From assembly GCA_037074705.1 (NCBI GenBank), contig CM073594.1:61066509-61130508 (forward strand): DNA of 64,000 nt. Direction: 5' to 3'. The stretch comes from Zhengitettix transpicula (taxonomy: Eukaryota > Arthropoda > Insecta > Orthoptera > Tetrigidae). The translations under genes and the position numbers were made by a program. Numbering within the stretch: the stretch's first letter is position 1; every line of letters starts with the position of its first letter. Below, one piece after another: positions 1 to 12,589 of the stretch. The notes under the pieces are model-generated. The model saw nothing but the letters and a program-made list of their open reading frames with translations, ran no database searches and was not told the DNA's origin.

Positions 1-288
1 TTGCCTCGTAACTGGTCAAGGATCGGAGAAGGGAATTCTGCGACCCCACAGATAACCCTTCCCCCCGCCATCGGAAGGTCGTGGGACAAGTACTAACAAG
101 TGCCCGACCTACCTCATGCCGATTTTCTTGGGCTTGTCCTGCAGCACTTTTAGGTGAATTGGCGGGTATGATCCTTAAACAATAACCGTGGAGTCCTAGT
201 TAACCCATGGCTACCTTCCTCTACCCTTCCGCAACCCCCTACAGCATTCAAATCCCTTCTTATGTAACCTGTTACTCTAAAAAAAATT
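1..288 (+). repeat. family A retroposed repeat, 3' part, cut by window edge
   Basis: This GC-richer stretch matches the 3' half of the two longer copies at 6063-6620 and 6665-7155. Shared blocks include the 'gtgggacaagta', 'cccgacctac', 'ggatccttaaac'-like and 'ggctaccttcctctaccctt' segments. It ends in an A-rich tract near 279-288. Compared with the other copies it lacks the short block containing 'ctatgctattaaagg'. An A-tailed GC-rich unit suggests a LINE 3' end or a SINE, but I recognise no named family. Confidence 0.6.
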
Positions 289-1100
289 AATTTTCAATAT
301 CTTTTATACTATTTATCTTTGTTACTTCTTATATTTTTCATAATTTTTGACTATGAGCTAATATCTAAAACTTATAGTCATTATTTTAAACATAAGAAAA
401 GTTTCAAAATTACCTGATGAAGTACAAAAATTGTGGAAGAAACGTCATAATATTGTAATTATTGTTTTATTTGGTTGACTATTATATTTCTTTAAAATAA
501 TTACTGTTTCTGTGCTTATAAAAATAAATTTTAATTGTCATATCAAGCTAAATATAGAAAATAAAAATAGAATCGCTCAATGGTTAATTCAATGACGACA
601 TTGAAAAATATTTATCCAAAAAAACACAGATACACACTACGTTTCGTCCTCAATTTGGGGCTTCGTCAGGTGATACGTAATAATTGAAAAATATGATATG
701 TTAGATATAAAAATTACTTCAATGATGTTAGTTTAAGTATTATTTGAATTTTAAATGGAACCAATTGGATTACTCATGAATGAACTCTATGACAAGTTAA
801 AATCGAAATGCTACATTCACATGTTTCAATATTCTTCCCTTTCTGGATTTTGAAACTGTCAATATTTTTTACACCGAAGAGTTGTTCCTTAATTCCTGAT
901 TCTATTTCTAGAATCCGGGCAATGTAAATAAAGCGATACTCGTCAGAAGATTATTGTTATACTTCCGCCATAGTCAGAAGGTGTAGTCGGTACCCGTTAT
1001 TTTGCGGTCTGTTATTTGCATTTATGAGAAGGTTGAGTACCCATCAGCATCGTTGATTCTTTATTTAAGATATCTGTTGTAGGTTTCTAATGTTTCCTGT
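289..1100. other. AT-rich non-coding stretch with one hammerhead-like motif
   Basis: No coding signal is visible. The only structured element is the minus-strand hammerhead-like motif at 630-678, listed separately. Confidence 0.5.
630..678 (-). ncRNA. hammerhead-ribozyme-like motif
   Basis: Read on the minus strand, CUGACGA (663-669) and GAAAC (641-645) flank a short C-rich/G-rich hairpin, followed by GUA and GUG. The bases before CUGACGA end in CAC, which can pair with the GUG after the predicted GUA cleavage position, giving a three-pair stem I. The core is intact by consensus, but stem II contains a mismatch. Activity is not shown by the sequence. Confidence 0.5.
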
Positions 1101-1118
1101 GATACTATATCGTCCTCG

Positions 1119-1394
1119 GTGGACGTCGTGGGGGTGAGTCTGACAACCTTTATGCTCTGTAGCTTCTCTCACCGCCAGAACGGTGAGATAGAATGTAGGT
1201 TAGTTCAACAACCACGGTATAGGACGGAGACGATGACTCGCAGCACGATAAGTAATAGTAATCACCTTCCTTGGCGAATGTACAGGAGCAGGACAATGGC
1301 AGGAGCTGCCGGCGCTGACGTCTTGTTGCTAGGCGACGCCCAGGGCCCGGCGAGCGCAGCTCGTACAACCTCAATAACTTATAGGGAAAAATAA
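1119..1394. promoter_or_regulatory. GC-rich island containing an X-box-like site
   Basis: The island is much richer in GC and CpG than its surroundings. An open frame runs across it on both strands, but neither has recognisable protein features or clear splice sites. At 1325-1337 the sequence GTTGCT-A-GGCGAC fits the RFX X-box pattern RYYNYY-N(1-3)-RRNRAC. It may be a promoter, an enhancer or an untranslated exon. No function is assigned. Confidence 0.3.
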
Positions 1395-4300
1395 CTAGTA
1401 TTTATATCAATACAAGGCAAGTGAAGAACGTGACAAAGGGAGGATTACTGAGGACAAAAGATTCGCATTTAACGGGAGAAAAGGCCCTCGGTAGAGAGCT
1501 CCGAGTGGTAAGAAGACTGTTGCTCCGTATTACCTGAACCAAAATATGCGCTCCTTGACCGTCATCCACGAACTAAAATTTACACAAAAAACAACATATA
1601 ACCACGATTGTGAACATAAAAAACATTTTATTGAAATTCAGTCACCAGTGTCCGACATATTGGAGGTTTTATAACGTATTACCTTAACATATGAGTGTCC
1701 TCAACTCATTCTTCAAGACACTGAAACGACCAAGAGGCAGAACCTTTAGATACCAAATTTAAGGAAAATGCGCGGAAAAACTATTCGACAGTTTACAGAT
1801 TTCACCCTGGCTTCTGGGTTCGGACTCCGTGACAGCGAACAGGATGTAATAATTCGCCCCGTGGTGATTACTACAGCAGTCTCGCATCGTAGCAACTTCC
1901 TGGGTTATCTAGCGTAACGATTTAAAATATCTTCACTACAGTATCTGGTGGTTTACTGGTTCTGGCGGCGGCCATGACCTCCTTCATCGCTGATTAGTCC
2001 AAACCCTTTCCTTCGTCTCGTCCTCGTTTCAACCAGTTCCCACAATTTTAATAAATTCACAAATCAAAAAAGAAATTATATTAAATTGCGGCATCATCCA
2101 TTACAATAGTCTGTTTCACACAACGTTGAGAATTTAGTCGTGGCGCCAAGCCATCAACGTTACGCTGTCAGTATTAACCGATGTCTTATTAACTGTTACC
2201 AAATAATGCCTAACTGATAATGTTCACAAAGTTATAGCTGGAGATGCTTCAGAAGTTCTGCCATATACGCAGTAAAAGATGGGAGAAGGTGTAGTCCAGA
2301 GTGAACTTCCTCTTACAGAAACGCCACCATTGTTCTTAAAAGCAGAAAATTGTTTTAATATTACCGGTATCCATAATCTCTTAACTTTTATGTATGATTT
2401 TTTAGTGTACAACATATCCTGAACTATTCCTATTTCCTTGCGTCATTGTTTTCAATTTTTACACTACCACATTACCTAAATAAAGACTCATGATGAACTG
2501 AGCTCCGGCCTACCCCCACTACGCATGGAACATTGCGCATTTTACGTTCACACGTCTTGCTACACCTCTCGATACGTAATATTATTTTACAATAAATTCA
2601 TTTAACATGCAAATAATTCAAAATAATGAAACATTATTAATATTAACGCTACCTGTTCATTAAAATATGTTATTAACTACCTAATTATTAATTATGACGT
2701 TTTCCCATATCGTAATTTTGAATTCATGGATTATAAAAATATTTACACGAATTAATTGTCAACTTCTGTTATCAAGCTTAAATCGTTGCAGACAATGGAA
2801 ACCCTATAAATAATACTTACTAGAAATCATAATTCATTACGATTCTCTGCATCTTTTATTAAAATTAAATACATAATTTTAATTTAATTTAAGCTATAAA
2901 AGACACCGTGTGCGTAAACGTGACGATTTTTCTGTAGTACCTCCCATAAATAGTTCGTTGGCGGCCATATAAATGATTTATTGTAGTTATTAGAGGTTTT
3001 GCAACTTCTTATTGCAATATTTTATTATTCCTATAATGTCCAGTACCAACGGTTTCATTCATCTAAAGCCGATATATTACCCATTATTTTACAAGCAACA
3101 TAAATTGTGTTTCTTTGTGTTATAATCGAAATATTTCTTATCAAGTCCGAAAATGTAGATGTTCACGGAATTTTCGTTTTAATTTAACGATAATATTTAA
3201 AGTAAGAGTCTCTGTCTCTGTCAAGGAAATAACTGTAATTAAATAACAAATCCTTCATATTAACCCTTTCTTGCTTGACGTTTTTCACTGTTATTACATT
3301 CCACAGTTCCCAGAAATTACGGTAAAAGAAAATGCCCTTTCATCGCAAGTGAATAAAGGTTGAAACGCTCATTTTAATATTGCGTTCCCATTCTGTGACA
3401 TTGTATTTAAATTATTAATCGGTCTCGAGTAAAAACTGTATTGCGTATAACAATTATATACTTTTATAGTATAATGTTATTAATTTTTTTAAAGGATAAA
3501 CCAGTAAATTCTTTTATAAGGTTATTAATTATTTCTTGGAAAAAACCAATTTTAATTTAATGGAACTGTTTTCTGTATCCACAATTTTCGGTTGAATTCT
3601 GTGCGGTGTTGCCGTATGATTAAGACATTTTAAAAACTCTCTCTATATTTAATTCAGGAAAAACATTTCAATCAAAGTTCACGTTCTAATTAACGGATTA
3701 AGAGACAAAATCATCACATGACCAGGAATCGAACCATATATTTAATTTTCTTATTATTTTGTGTTTTCAGAAGTTTTATTAACTTTATAGGTGCAATAAA
3801 AAAAATTACACACCATCTTATAGCATAATTTATCAATTCAATACATATATAAAATTTATGTTATTATAGCCGTTAATTGTGACATTGAAGCTTACTGATT
3901 TTTCAGATGTGCGAGTCTTAAATAAAATTATTAATGACAGTTTATTTTCATCTGTTTTATTAGTAATATAAATTAAATCACCTGATAATCTTTTTACAGA
4001 CATTTAATTATTTTTTTACTTTTAAAAAAAATTATTTCATAATTATTTTTGTTACATTGGCTGTGTATGTTTTGCCAGTGTCAATCGGGAGTTCTTCTCT
4101 TGTCAGTGTGGTGCTGTTGATTTTCTAGCTTAAGGTTCCCCGATCTCGCTGTGTCGGGCCAATATAGCTTCCCCAATGTTCAGGGCGTATTTATAATAGC
4201 TTCTTTTATTTTAAAATACATTAACGTAATTCAGTTATAAACATAATACAGTATAATTCAAGTACAAAAAGTGATTAATTGCTTTCAATAATTGTATGAG

Positions 4301-5040
4301 GATTTTGCGTACTATTGATTAAATTTTACTTGTTCTGACTTAATAAGTGTCAGAGAAAATAGGAATTTTAAGTTGAAACTTGGTTCGAAAATTTAGAAAC
4401 TGCCTTGACTTCTACCCAATTAAATGTAGAGGCCATTTTATTTTGAATTGTATTGCAGACAAAATGAATTAGAACGTAGCGAAAGATGAAATCTCAATCA
4501 GACACTCGCCTAATTAATTTAGTATTAAGACAGGACTTTCAACCAAATCGGCTTCCAGATTAAATGAAATTAGTAGGATATTCTTTTACACGTCTATAAT
4601 TTCATTTATACTTGGAACACCCCTTTAATGAAATGTAAAGTAATCTGTGTGAACATTCCATTACGATAAATATGTTTCATTATCCTCACGAATTGCTTCC
4701 AGCCGTGTGTTAACTTTGACACTCCTAATCTAGTTTATTAGCGGAACGATTTTACAGTACCGCATATTTCACTGAAATAGTGACAGGAAAGTCTGATGTT
4801 ATATCTCAGTAAAAGTTGATTACGGAAAACCGGGATGGAGGAAATTTTATTTGTCGCAATTAAACGAATACTGAGGAAATATATTTTCATAATATAGAAA
4901 ATGAAATGGCATTTATTTAGGGGTAATTTGTACGAAAATTACCCAATAAAAATTTCCTAGTGTAGAGATTGGTCATGATTGGGGGGGGGGGGTAGATATG
5001 ATATCAATTTCAGTTTCCTATATTGTAGAAAAATGCGGAA
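1395..5040. other. AT-rich non-coding DNA
   Basis: I see no coding exon or intact transposon here. A GC-richer segment at about 4060-4190 is not recognisable. An isolated sequence at 3725-3735 matches the complement of the tRNA B-box consensus GGTTCGANTCC, but it has no A box and no T-stem. A run of about 13 G begins near 4980. Confidence 0.5.
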
Positions 5041-5060
5041 CCAAATTAAAACAGCGGTAA

Positions 5061-5094
5061 TGACGTCACGTTCAACCGCTGTTTCCATAGCAAC
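5061..5094. promoter_or_regulatory. CRE plus X-box composite
   Basis: TGACGTCA at 5061-5068 is a full palindromic cAMP-response/bZIP site. GTTTCC-AT-AGCAAC at 5081-5094 fits the X-box pattern RYYNYY-N2-RRNRAC bound by RFX factors. The two are 12 bases apart and sit at the start of a GC-richer segment (about 5050-5400). Together they suggest a promoter or enhancer. No adjacent gene could be identified. Confidence 0.35.
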
Positions 5095-5399
5095 CGAGTG
5101 GTTACTACATGCGGAATAGTTCTTTGTCCTACACAAATCCTGAAGATGCTTTATTTAGTCGAAATCCCTCTCTCGCAGGTGTGGGTGATAACTTGGTATT
5201 TCTCGACGGGAGAAACAACAATAAGTCCTTAATCACACACGTAAGTTATTACGGTTTGACTCGCGGTGTACGTCACGGTTGCAGATATTGGCACAGCTCA
5301 GTCACGTCAGAAGCCTGTATAATCCTGACCTCATCGTGTAGAATAAGCTGTTTATATTCTGGAGCAATCGTTAAAGTGTAGCCGAAATGCCTAACACGT

Positions 5400-6060
5400 A
5401 ACTCTACACAGGTATTACTCATAAGAACCCGAGCAGTTAAGTGGATAAACAAGGTCCTCGTAAATTACGAGCAGAATATAAAGAACACGTACGTGTCAAT
5501 GTGAATATATAAAATTTAAACATTTACTCTTGATCAACTCGCCGAAAAAAATTGAATAACATGTAAATAAACGGAACCGTTACGATTATATTTGCGCTAA
5601 AAAGTTCCTATTTAAAATCAATATTCTGAAATAATTTCATTTCTTTGACGAAAATCAACAACAGCAACTTAATTGTATTTTGTATCTTAATACTTTTGGA
5701 ATTTTGCCAATCAGAGAGGATAATTTCTATATTTTATAATAACACTATATGTTTTAAGCTATGTGGAAGGAAATATGTCAATTGGATCGGGAATCGAACC
5801 CGAAACCTCATTCATGGTCTATTTCAGAATCTGATGAACAGATTTTTACGAAAATCGATTATAGATTTACCTAAAATTTTTCTTCCTCCTGAAATAATAA
5901 TTTCTGTTGAAACATTTTTGTTTTTTATATTAACTATACTTTCAAAGTTTCAGCCAATAAGACAGGACAGTTTCTATACTCAATTTCTGTTAAAAATATT
6001 TTATCTGCAGTCGTAATAACAGCTTTTTAATATTTTAGCCATACAGATACGACAATTTCT
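5400..6060. other. AT-rich non-coding DNA with an isolated tRNA T-arm-like hairpin
   Basis: On the minus strand 5787-5803 can form a perfect 5-bp stem, TCGGG/CCCGA, with the loop TTCGATT, as in a tRNA T-arm including the B box. No anticodon arm, D-arm or A box was found beside it, so it is not a complete tRNA gene. It may be a remnant of a tRNA-derived repeat. The 123-codon open frame overlapping it is rich in F, I and L and looks like chance. Confidence 0.4.
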
Positions 6061-6062
6061 GT

Positions 6063-6620
6063 GAAAGCCTGCGAGAGTATTTCTCGCAGGTGAACCTTCC
6101 CAGAGAGCTCTGGCGGGGCCTACCTTTGGGGATGCTCTCACATCTCTCTGGTTTTTTTGAACTAAGGTTCCCACATGCCGAGGCACCTTGGTATGTTTTG
6201 AGAGGTGTATGTTCCGGGGTCGCAGACCTTGGGCATACGGCAAGAGTTGTCCGCTATTCCTATTGGAATAGTCGGCCAGCTGCCTCCTAAACAGGCCAAG
6301 GCATGGCGAGGGGTAAGCTGCGTCCCCACAGCAAACTCCTCTCCCGCTATCGGAAGGGCGTGGGACAAGTATCCAATGCCCGACCTACCCGATGCAGGTT
6401 TTCTAGGGTTTTCCCTGCATTTCTTTAGGCGAATGCCGGGTAGGATCCTTAAACCATAGCCCGGGGGCCCTAGTTAACCCTTGGCTATCTTCCTCTACCC
6501 TTCCGCATCCCCCCTTTCTAATCCCTTCCTATGCTATTAAAGGGGAGTTGCCCAATGTGGATCACCCTCATGTATCCTGTTGCCCTAAAAAAAATAAAAA
6601 ATAATAATAATAAAAAAAAT
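6063..6620 (+). repeat. family A retroposed repeat, copy 1 of a tandem pair
   Basis: This GC-rich unit of about 550 bases ends in an A-rich tail at 6587-6620. It aligns along most of its length to the next unit at 6665-7155. Shared blocks include 'atgttccggggtc', 'ggaatagtcggccagctgcc' and 'cctatgctattaaagg'. The A-tail and direct head-to-tail arrangement fit a retroposed SINE or LINE 3' end. Short open frames on both strands come from its GC content and are not genes. Confidence 0.65.
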
Positions 6621-6664
6621 TCTGTATGGGGAGGGAGAAGGATTCTCTCGCGGGTAACCTGCGA

Positions 6665-7155
6665 GGGGTGTTCTCTCGCAGGCAGAACCTTTTAGGACAG
6701 ATACGAAGGGGCTAACTTTGAGTAAGCCTTTTCCTCTCCTTTTTTGAACTAAGGTTCCCCTGTTCTGAGAGGTGTATGTTCCGGGGTCACAGACCTTGTG
6801 CATACGGTAAGAGTTGTTCGCTATTCCCTTTGGAATAGTCGGCCAGCTGCCTCCTAAACTGGTCGAGGCACGGAGAAGGGAATGCTGCGTCCCCACAAAA
6901 AACTCCTCTCTCGCTATCGGAAGAGCGTGGGACAAGTACCCGACCTATCTGATGCAGGTTTTTCTAGGGTTTGTCCTGCATTTCTGTAGGCGAATTGTGG
7001 GTAGGATCCTTAAAATATAGCCCGGGGGCCCTGCTTAATCCTTGGCTACCTTCCTCTACCCTTCCTCATCCCCCCCATTAAAATCCCTTCCTATGCTATT
7101 AAAGGGGAGTTGCCACCATGTGGATTACCCTCATGTCCTGTTACCTCAAAAAAAA
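6665..7155 (+). repeat. family A retroposed repeat, copy 2 of a tandem pair
   Basis: Second direct copy of the same unit, beginning with a 'ctctcgcagg'-type sequence and ending in a short A-run near 7147-7154. It differs from copy 1 by scattered substitutions and a shorter 5' region, so the pair is not a recent perfect duplication. Confidence 0.65.
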
Positions 7156-9680
7156 CATTTCAGTATTTTATTTCTGTTGAGAAAACATTTTGATGCTGAA
7201 GTAAAATATATTTTTCGAGATAGAACAAATATTCTATTCTATTTCAGTTAAATATTTTTGCTGATGAAATAAAACTATTTTTGGGATATTTGGAAGTCAG
7301 ATATGAATTTTGCTATATTCTAATCAACGAAATATTTTTGGAGCTGAGATAAAATATACTTTAGGATATTTTGACATATCAGATATGACTTATTCTATAT
7401 TCTAATTCTGCTGAAAATTTTTTGGTCCAGAGATAAAATATACTTAAGGATATTTCGACAATTATATAGGACAATTTATATATTCGAATTGTCTTGAAAT
7501 ATTTTTCTTCTGCTGAAATAAAAATATTTTTGGTATTTTTGCCAATCTGATATAACAGTACCCAAAAAATTGTTACATTGATATGCTTCTCATCTTGATC
7601 CACCTGTAAAATCGATAATACTTATTTATGGGTATATTTTATCTTCATAGTGTAAGATATTAGATTTACAGTTTCCTTGGAATATTTTCCTTAATTCAGA
7701 TGTTTTTCAGTTGAAAATTCTTATGCGTGCCAGGGGTTAAAGTGGATAAGAGAGATTTCAATATGTAAATTTCTAAATTATATATATGTGTGTGTGTGAT
7801 GAAATGCTGCAATTAACTATTATGTTTGAAAATTTTTACCAATCAGATTGGACAATTACAATAGTTTATTTCTTTTGAAATATTTTTGATGATTAAATAT
7901 AATATACTTTTTGTTAATTTCACAATTCAATTGTAATCCCATAAATAAAATTCTACAGATGACTATGACAATATTTCCGAAAGGTGTAATTTTCAAAATT
8001 AAGGAAAATATCATACATCAGTCATATTAAAAATTTAAAATTCTTGAATTAAAGACGTAGAGAATTTGTAAAATACTTTTTATAATTTTTTTCATACCTT
8101 TAGAGATATCGCTAAAGAAAATTGTTGCTATTTTAGAATATAAATTAGTATATAAATTAACCCGATATAATACGTGAGAACGTGTGTGACATCTTCAAAT
8201 ATGGTTAATTTGAACTGTCATCCAACCCTCTATTCGAAAGCACCCACGTTAGTGTGGTTCTATTCCCCCCCCCCCCCTCCCGCGTGAGTGGCTTGTTTGT
8301 AAGTTGATGGCTACCACCTAATGTCGATGTCCTGTCTCAGCCTTGTTTGCTATACGGGGTTGTTTGCCGATCAGTCATCTGTTCTTCTCACCGCACTCCA
8401 CGTGTAACCCAATAATCTGCTCATCCGAGATACGTCTGGTGCGTTTTATAGTCCAATATTTGAACTCCTAAGTCCGTCGTCCTAACTTTCCAGTTGAACA
8501 CGGTGGAGCCGGTTTCATTTTCCACAGCTTCAGGGCTTCATCGCCCATTCATGACGCAGCTTGCTGGTTGATGCAAATACACTCAACGGTCCATTAACTA
8601 ATCAGCGTGTTAAAAATAGTTTTTCCTATACATATGACGTACTTGCTATATCTTAACAGGCTTTACAACCCTTTGTGAGCCTCAGGCTCCTTCCATCTAT
8701 TCCCATTTTCAGTCTCTAATCCACCATCGTTTTATTTTTTTTGTAGGTCCTACAAAGCTCCAACTACCAATTTTAATTTGGGTATTCCTTTTCTCCTCCT
8801 ACCAACGGGGTATGAGACGTTTAATTTCTTACCTGGGTTCATAAATATACGAATAATGTCCAAAATTGAATGTTTGGATCGTAAAGCCTGTTATATCGTT
8901 CGGACAAAACGTGATATTAAGAAACATTTTGGCTAATTAAAATAAAACGTTAGATAATCTGATTTATCAAAACGTATATACAAAAATAGTCATCAATTTA
9001 ATTGTTTAAAGTTGAACGTTATTACTGTCCTCGTTTGACGAAAGAAATGACCAATGCAGTTTCAGTTCATCTGAAAATTGATACACAAAATTTTAATTAT
9101 ATTTATGATTCAGTTTTATTAAGATTTATAATATTGTATTTTTTGGAATTCTGTTTAAAAACCTTCAGTTTCAACAATGTAAGATATATGAATTATTTGA
9201 TTGGCATTGTTCGTCTCATTTCGGCCATAGAAGTTGATGAAGGATGACTACTTTTTTTTTCTGATAAAACTGTTTCATCCGAACTTTCAACATATTTTAA
9301 GTGTTTAATTATGTAAGCAAACATATAATACTTCATTTATCTATTTTTTTGTAATTAAACATGTTATAGTTGTTGAAAAATATTTCTTAATTAATTGTTT
9401 CAAGGCATATGAAGAAGCCCGTAAGCTAAGGGATGAAACCTTAGGTGTTTTTGTTTATTGTAAATTTTCACGTTTATAAATAAATTCTGACTTATGACCA
9501 ATTTACACTAGTTAAGTAATTAATAATAATGTCCGTTGGTTAAAAGTTAAATAATAAAAACTTTCTGACGTGCAATACAAACGTTAATATAACTTGATGG
9601 CTGTTCAGTCAGAAATAAAATTAGTGAAATTTTTAGACAATTAATAAGAAATCATTAATGTTTGAAAAAAAAATTAAAAG
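7156..9680. other. AT-rich non-coding DNA
   Basis: No coding exon is recognised. Between about 7170 and 7560 a loosely repeated phrase ('gaaatatttt...ctgctgaaataaaa') recurs every 80-90 bases, suggesting an eroded tandem repeat. A C-rich run lies near 8267, inside a moderately GC-rich unique segment (8200-8620) of unknown nature. Confidence 0.45.
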
Positions 9681-9790
9681 ACGTTTCGCTCTTGGATTAA
9701 GACCACTTCAGTTTTTAGGGAATTTAAATTAATAAAATCTAAAAAAAATATTAATTTAATTCAATTAATTGAGTCGAAGGACGAAACTTC
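9681..9790. ncRNA. decayed inverted pair of hammerhead-like motifs
   Basis: On the minus strand 9681-9712 reads CUGAAGU, hairpin, GAAAC GUC; the core A9 is changed to U. On the plus strand 9771-9789 retains only the 3' half, 'ggacgaaac'. The two face each other across about 60 bases. Both appear inactive by consensus and are recognised only by comparison with better copies. Confidence 0.35.
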
Positions 9791-9949
9791 TTGTAATACT
9801 TTTTTTCAAAAATTAATGTATTATTAGTAATTATATAGTAAAATCATTAATTTTCTGACTGAATTGCCATAAAATTTGATTAAAAAGTAAATAATTCTTT
9901 TTTTTGTAAATTCAAAAATGAGACTCATGAGCGCTTAAATCGGTAGGAA

Positions 9950-10080
9950 CTATAGATTGGGGTCCCTAGACTTGACTACATTGCTCTCCCTTCAGCTTTC
10001 AAATCCGTTCCTATGCTATTAAAGGAGAGTTTCCAGCACGTTTATTACCATCATGTAGCGAGGAACCATCAATAAAAAAA
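9950..10080 (+). repeat. family A repeat, 3' end fragment
   Basis: Contains 'ttcctatgctattaaaggag' followed by 'catcatgta' and an A-run, matching the 3' ends of the 6063-6620 and 6665-7155 units. Only the last 130 bases are present, as expected for 5'-truncated retroposition. Confidence 0.55.
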
Positions 10081-12030
10081 CCTAATTACTGTATACTTCA
10101 ATACATCTGTATTTGCTGTATATATTTAAGTATGAATAATTGGTGGAGGAAATAAGGACATGTGCAATTAATTGACTAATATTATCACTTTGTATCTTTA
10201 TATTTTAACACTCGTGTATTAAAGACATAGAATAAACCATACCTGTTCGATAAGAAGCGTTACCGAATCTATTAAATTAACTTTGTTTGTGATGGAGAAA
10301 TAATTTAATTTTCTGCATCTAATTTAAATTTAACTTCCTTCGAACGTAATTTTATTTCGCTCAGTACCCGTCCTTGTTGGTTGCTTCATTCTACGCTACT
10401 TCAATGTATTTCTTTCACTCCCGTTTACTTTGCTTTTGTTCTTTTTAACGTTTTTTAGCATTTATACGTCATATTGAGTTAATATAGTAAAGATATATTC
10501 TATAAAACCTCTTAAAAGTCGTAGGAATTTTTTAGAAGCTTATTTTCACGTTTTTTGTTAACGTTAGCTGTATAATTTTCCATGTATGAACGAAAAAGCT
10601 TTTATACTTAACAAGAAAAAAAATTCCTGTCCAGAAGAGTTGTAAAATCTGCTTTCCACTTTCTTACGGAATAATTTATCAATATATTGGCCAACGAAGT
10701 CGCAAAAACTACCTGCTGACTCCAGAAAGTTTTACTCACCCCCACCCTTCTTCGGCAACAATCTATTTATCAAACTTTGAGATATCTAACCACTTTCCGG
10801 AGGGGTGAGGAATGTGATATATAGGATAGGGGTTGATGGTGGGGGTGTTTCTTTTGTTATAGAAAGGAGCGGCAGGTAATGCGTACTGAATCTTGTATAG
10901 CGGGGTAGCTCTTCCAAAGGGGGAGGAGAATCTGTTGTCATGCGTGTTATGAATACTTGAGGTGGTTCACATGGATGGAGTATGTGTCACTTCCGTCGGC
11001 ATGCATATGTCATCAAGGGCTTAACTTCCTTCTATCTAACCGAGTAAGAAGTTTCTCCGCCACGGAGCACCACGCGGATAAATATGTATTCGCTGCTTCT
11101 TGTTTTATGCAAAGTCAGCGCTGTGTGTGTGTGCGTGCGTTCAAAAACAAGAAATCGGACAAGTCCTACGCGTAGGTCTCAGCAACTTAATTTTAAATAT
11201 ACTGAAATATACCTCAAAACAAATTTTGGCTCTTAATCATTTCTTAAATACGAAAAAAAATATTTTAAATGTCCCAACGTTGGGCACCACATTTTTGTGA
11301 AAAAGCGAGACGCCGGTACCTTTGAAACAGAACATGTTATATATATTTTATCAATACAGGTAGCGGAAGGAAGACGCCAAATAATATTTAATCGAGTCAA
11401 TATCTAGTGTAGCATTTATTATTAGTACTGTATTACTGTATTATGATTTTTCGGAAGACAGTTAGTGAAAAAAGACAAATAACGAAACTCATCCTACAGA
11501 TTATTTCAAAAGAACGTAACTTTTTAAAAACGTCCAAAATTCAACAATAACGCATTTTTAAAATCAACGCACTTATTCCTGAGCAAAGACAAAGCAAAAT
11601 TAATCATTACCGAAATTCTATGTTTTAGACTTTTAAAGTCATAGAATCTTGCAACGCATATTTATGTCACACATTTCTCATATTATTTTATGAAATATTG
11701 ATATAAATTATTCTAGTTGTTGTTTCTTGTTTTTCTCAGATAATTTACTTGAATTTGGTTTCTAGGTCTTTAAATTTATTTAAGTTAAAGACAAACGACT
11801 AGAACTAACCAAAAAATTGAGGCATTCCTCGTGTATTTTGACTTAGTAAAATATTCAAATATTTATTAATTGAATCAGATATTTGTTAAATTATTAAATT
11901 ATTTTATTTAAAAATAAAATTAAATTAAACGACAATCATTTCTTAATACTATTTCAGAAATGTTTAAATCGTGAATATATTCCAATAAATCATAATAATG
12001 ATGAAAAATATCAGACAGTTACAATAAAAA
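10081..12030. other. AT-rich non-coding DNA
   Basis: I see no supported gene, transposon end or structured RNA. A GC-richer part at about 10740-11180 contains short open frames without recognisable domains or splice sites. Confidence 0.45.
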
Positions 12031-12300
12031 TAAACAAACTACCGGCCTTGAGCCAAAAAAAAAAATATACCGACGTTTCGTCCTCTTTAGGTTTAGTAAA
12101 TTTATATATTAATCCAGAAAAAAATTAGAGGTTGCCTTTCCTGTTCGTACCGAAATGAACCTCCTTACGTCAAAATGTTTTGCTTGGTTAATATATTATT
12201 ATACCGGAAGAGGTATGAAAAATGGACGGAATGGCCGGTATATTTAACTTTTTGTTAATAAATTTATTTTTCTGACTCAAGGTGTGTGGCTTATTTTTTT
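12030..12300. repeat. eroded inverted-repeat element with hammerhead-like remnants
   Basis: The left arm (about 12040-12110) contains 'ccggccttgag', an A-run and, on the minus strand, 'GGACGAAACGUCGG' with its 5' core lost. The right arm (about 12190-12295) carries the complementary phrase with substitutions ('ggacggaatggccggtatat', 'ctgactcaagg'). The arms are inverted around a centre near 12150. It belongs to the same dispersed class as the other hammerhead-bearing inverted pairs but is degraded. Confidence 0.4.
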
Positions 12301-12589
12301 TAATTTGCAACAAAGTATAATATAAATTGGAAGGTTCACATATTAAATTAGATATATGGTAATATAAAAATATAATCAGGTTTGCTGAAAGTTAATGCGG
12401 GAAATGCTGAAATTGTAAATGTAAAATAAAATTACTTAAGACACGAAAATTGGGGTTTTTACGTACATAACTATACTGTTCTCATAAATTGTGTGGATGA
12501 AATTTACGTCACTATACAGCAGGTGTGAAGAGTTTTGAGTAAGTAAGTAAGGGGTGAAAACCAACCCGCAGCACGTCGAGACGAGCCCA

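Noticed and set aside
3725..3735. B-box match suggesting a tRNA or SINE promoter
   Set aside because: No T-stem pairing around it and no A box at the expected distance.
5645..6016. 123-codon plus-strand frame
   Set aside because: Composition is driven by AT-rich sequence (F, I and L), it contains a tRNA T-arm-like hairpin, and no domain is visible.
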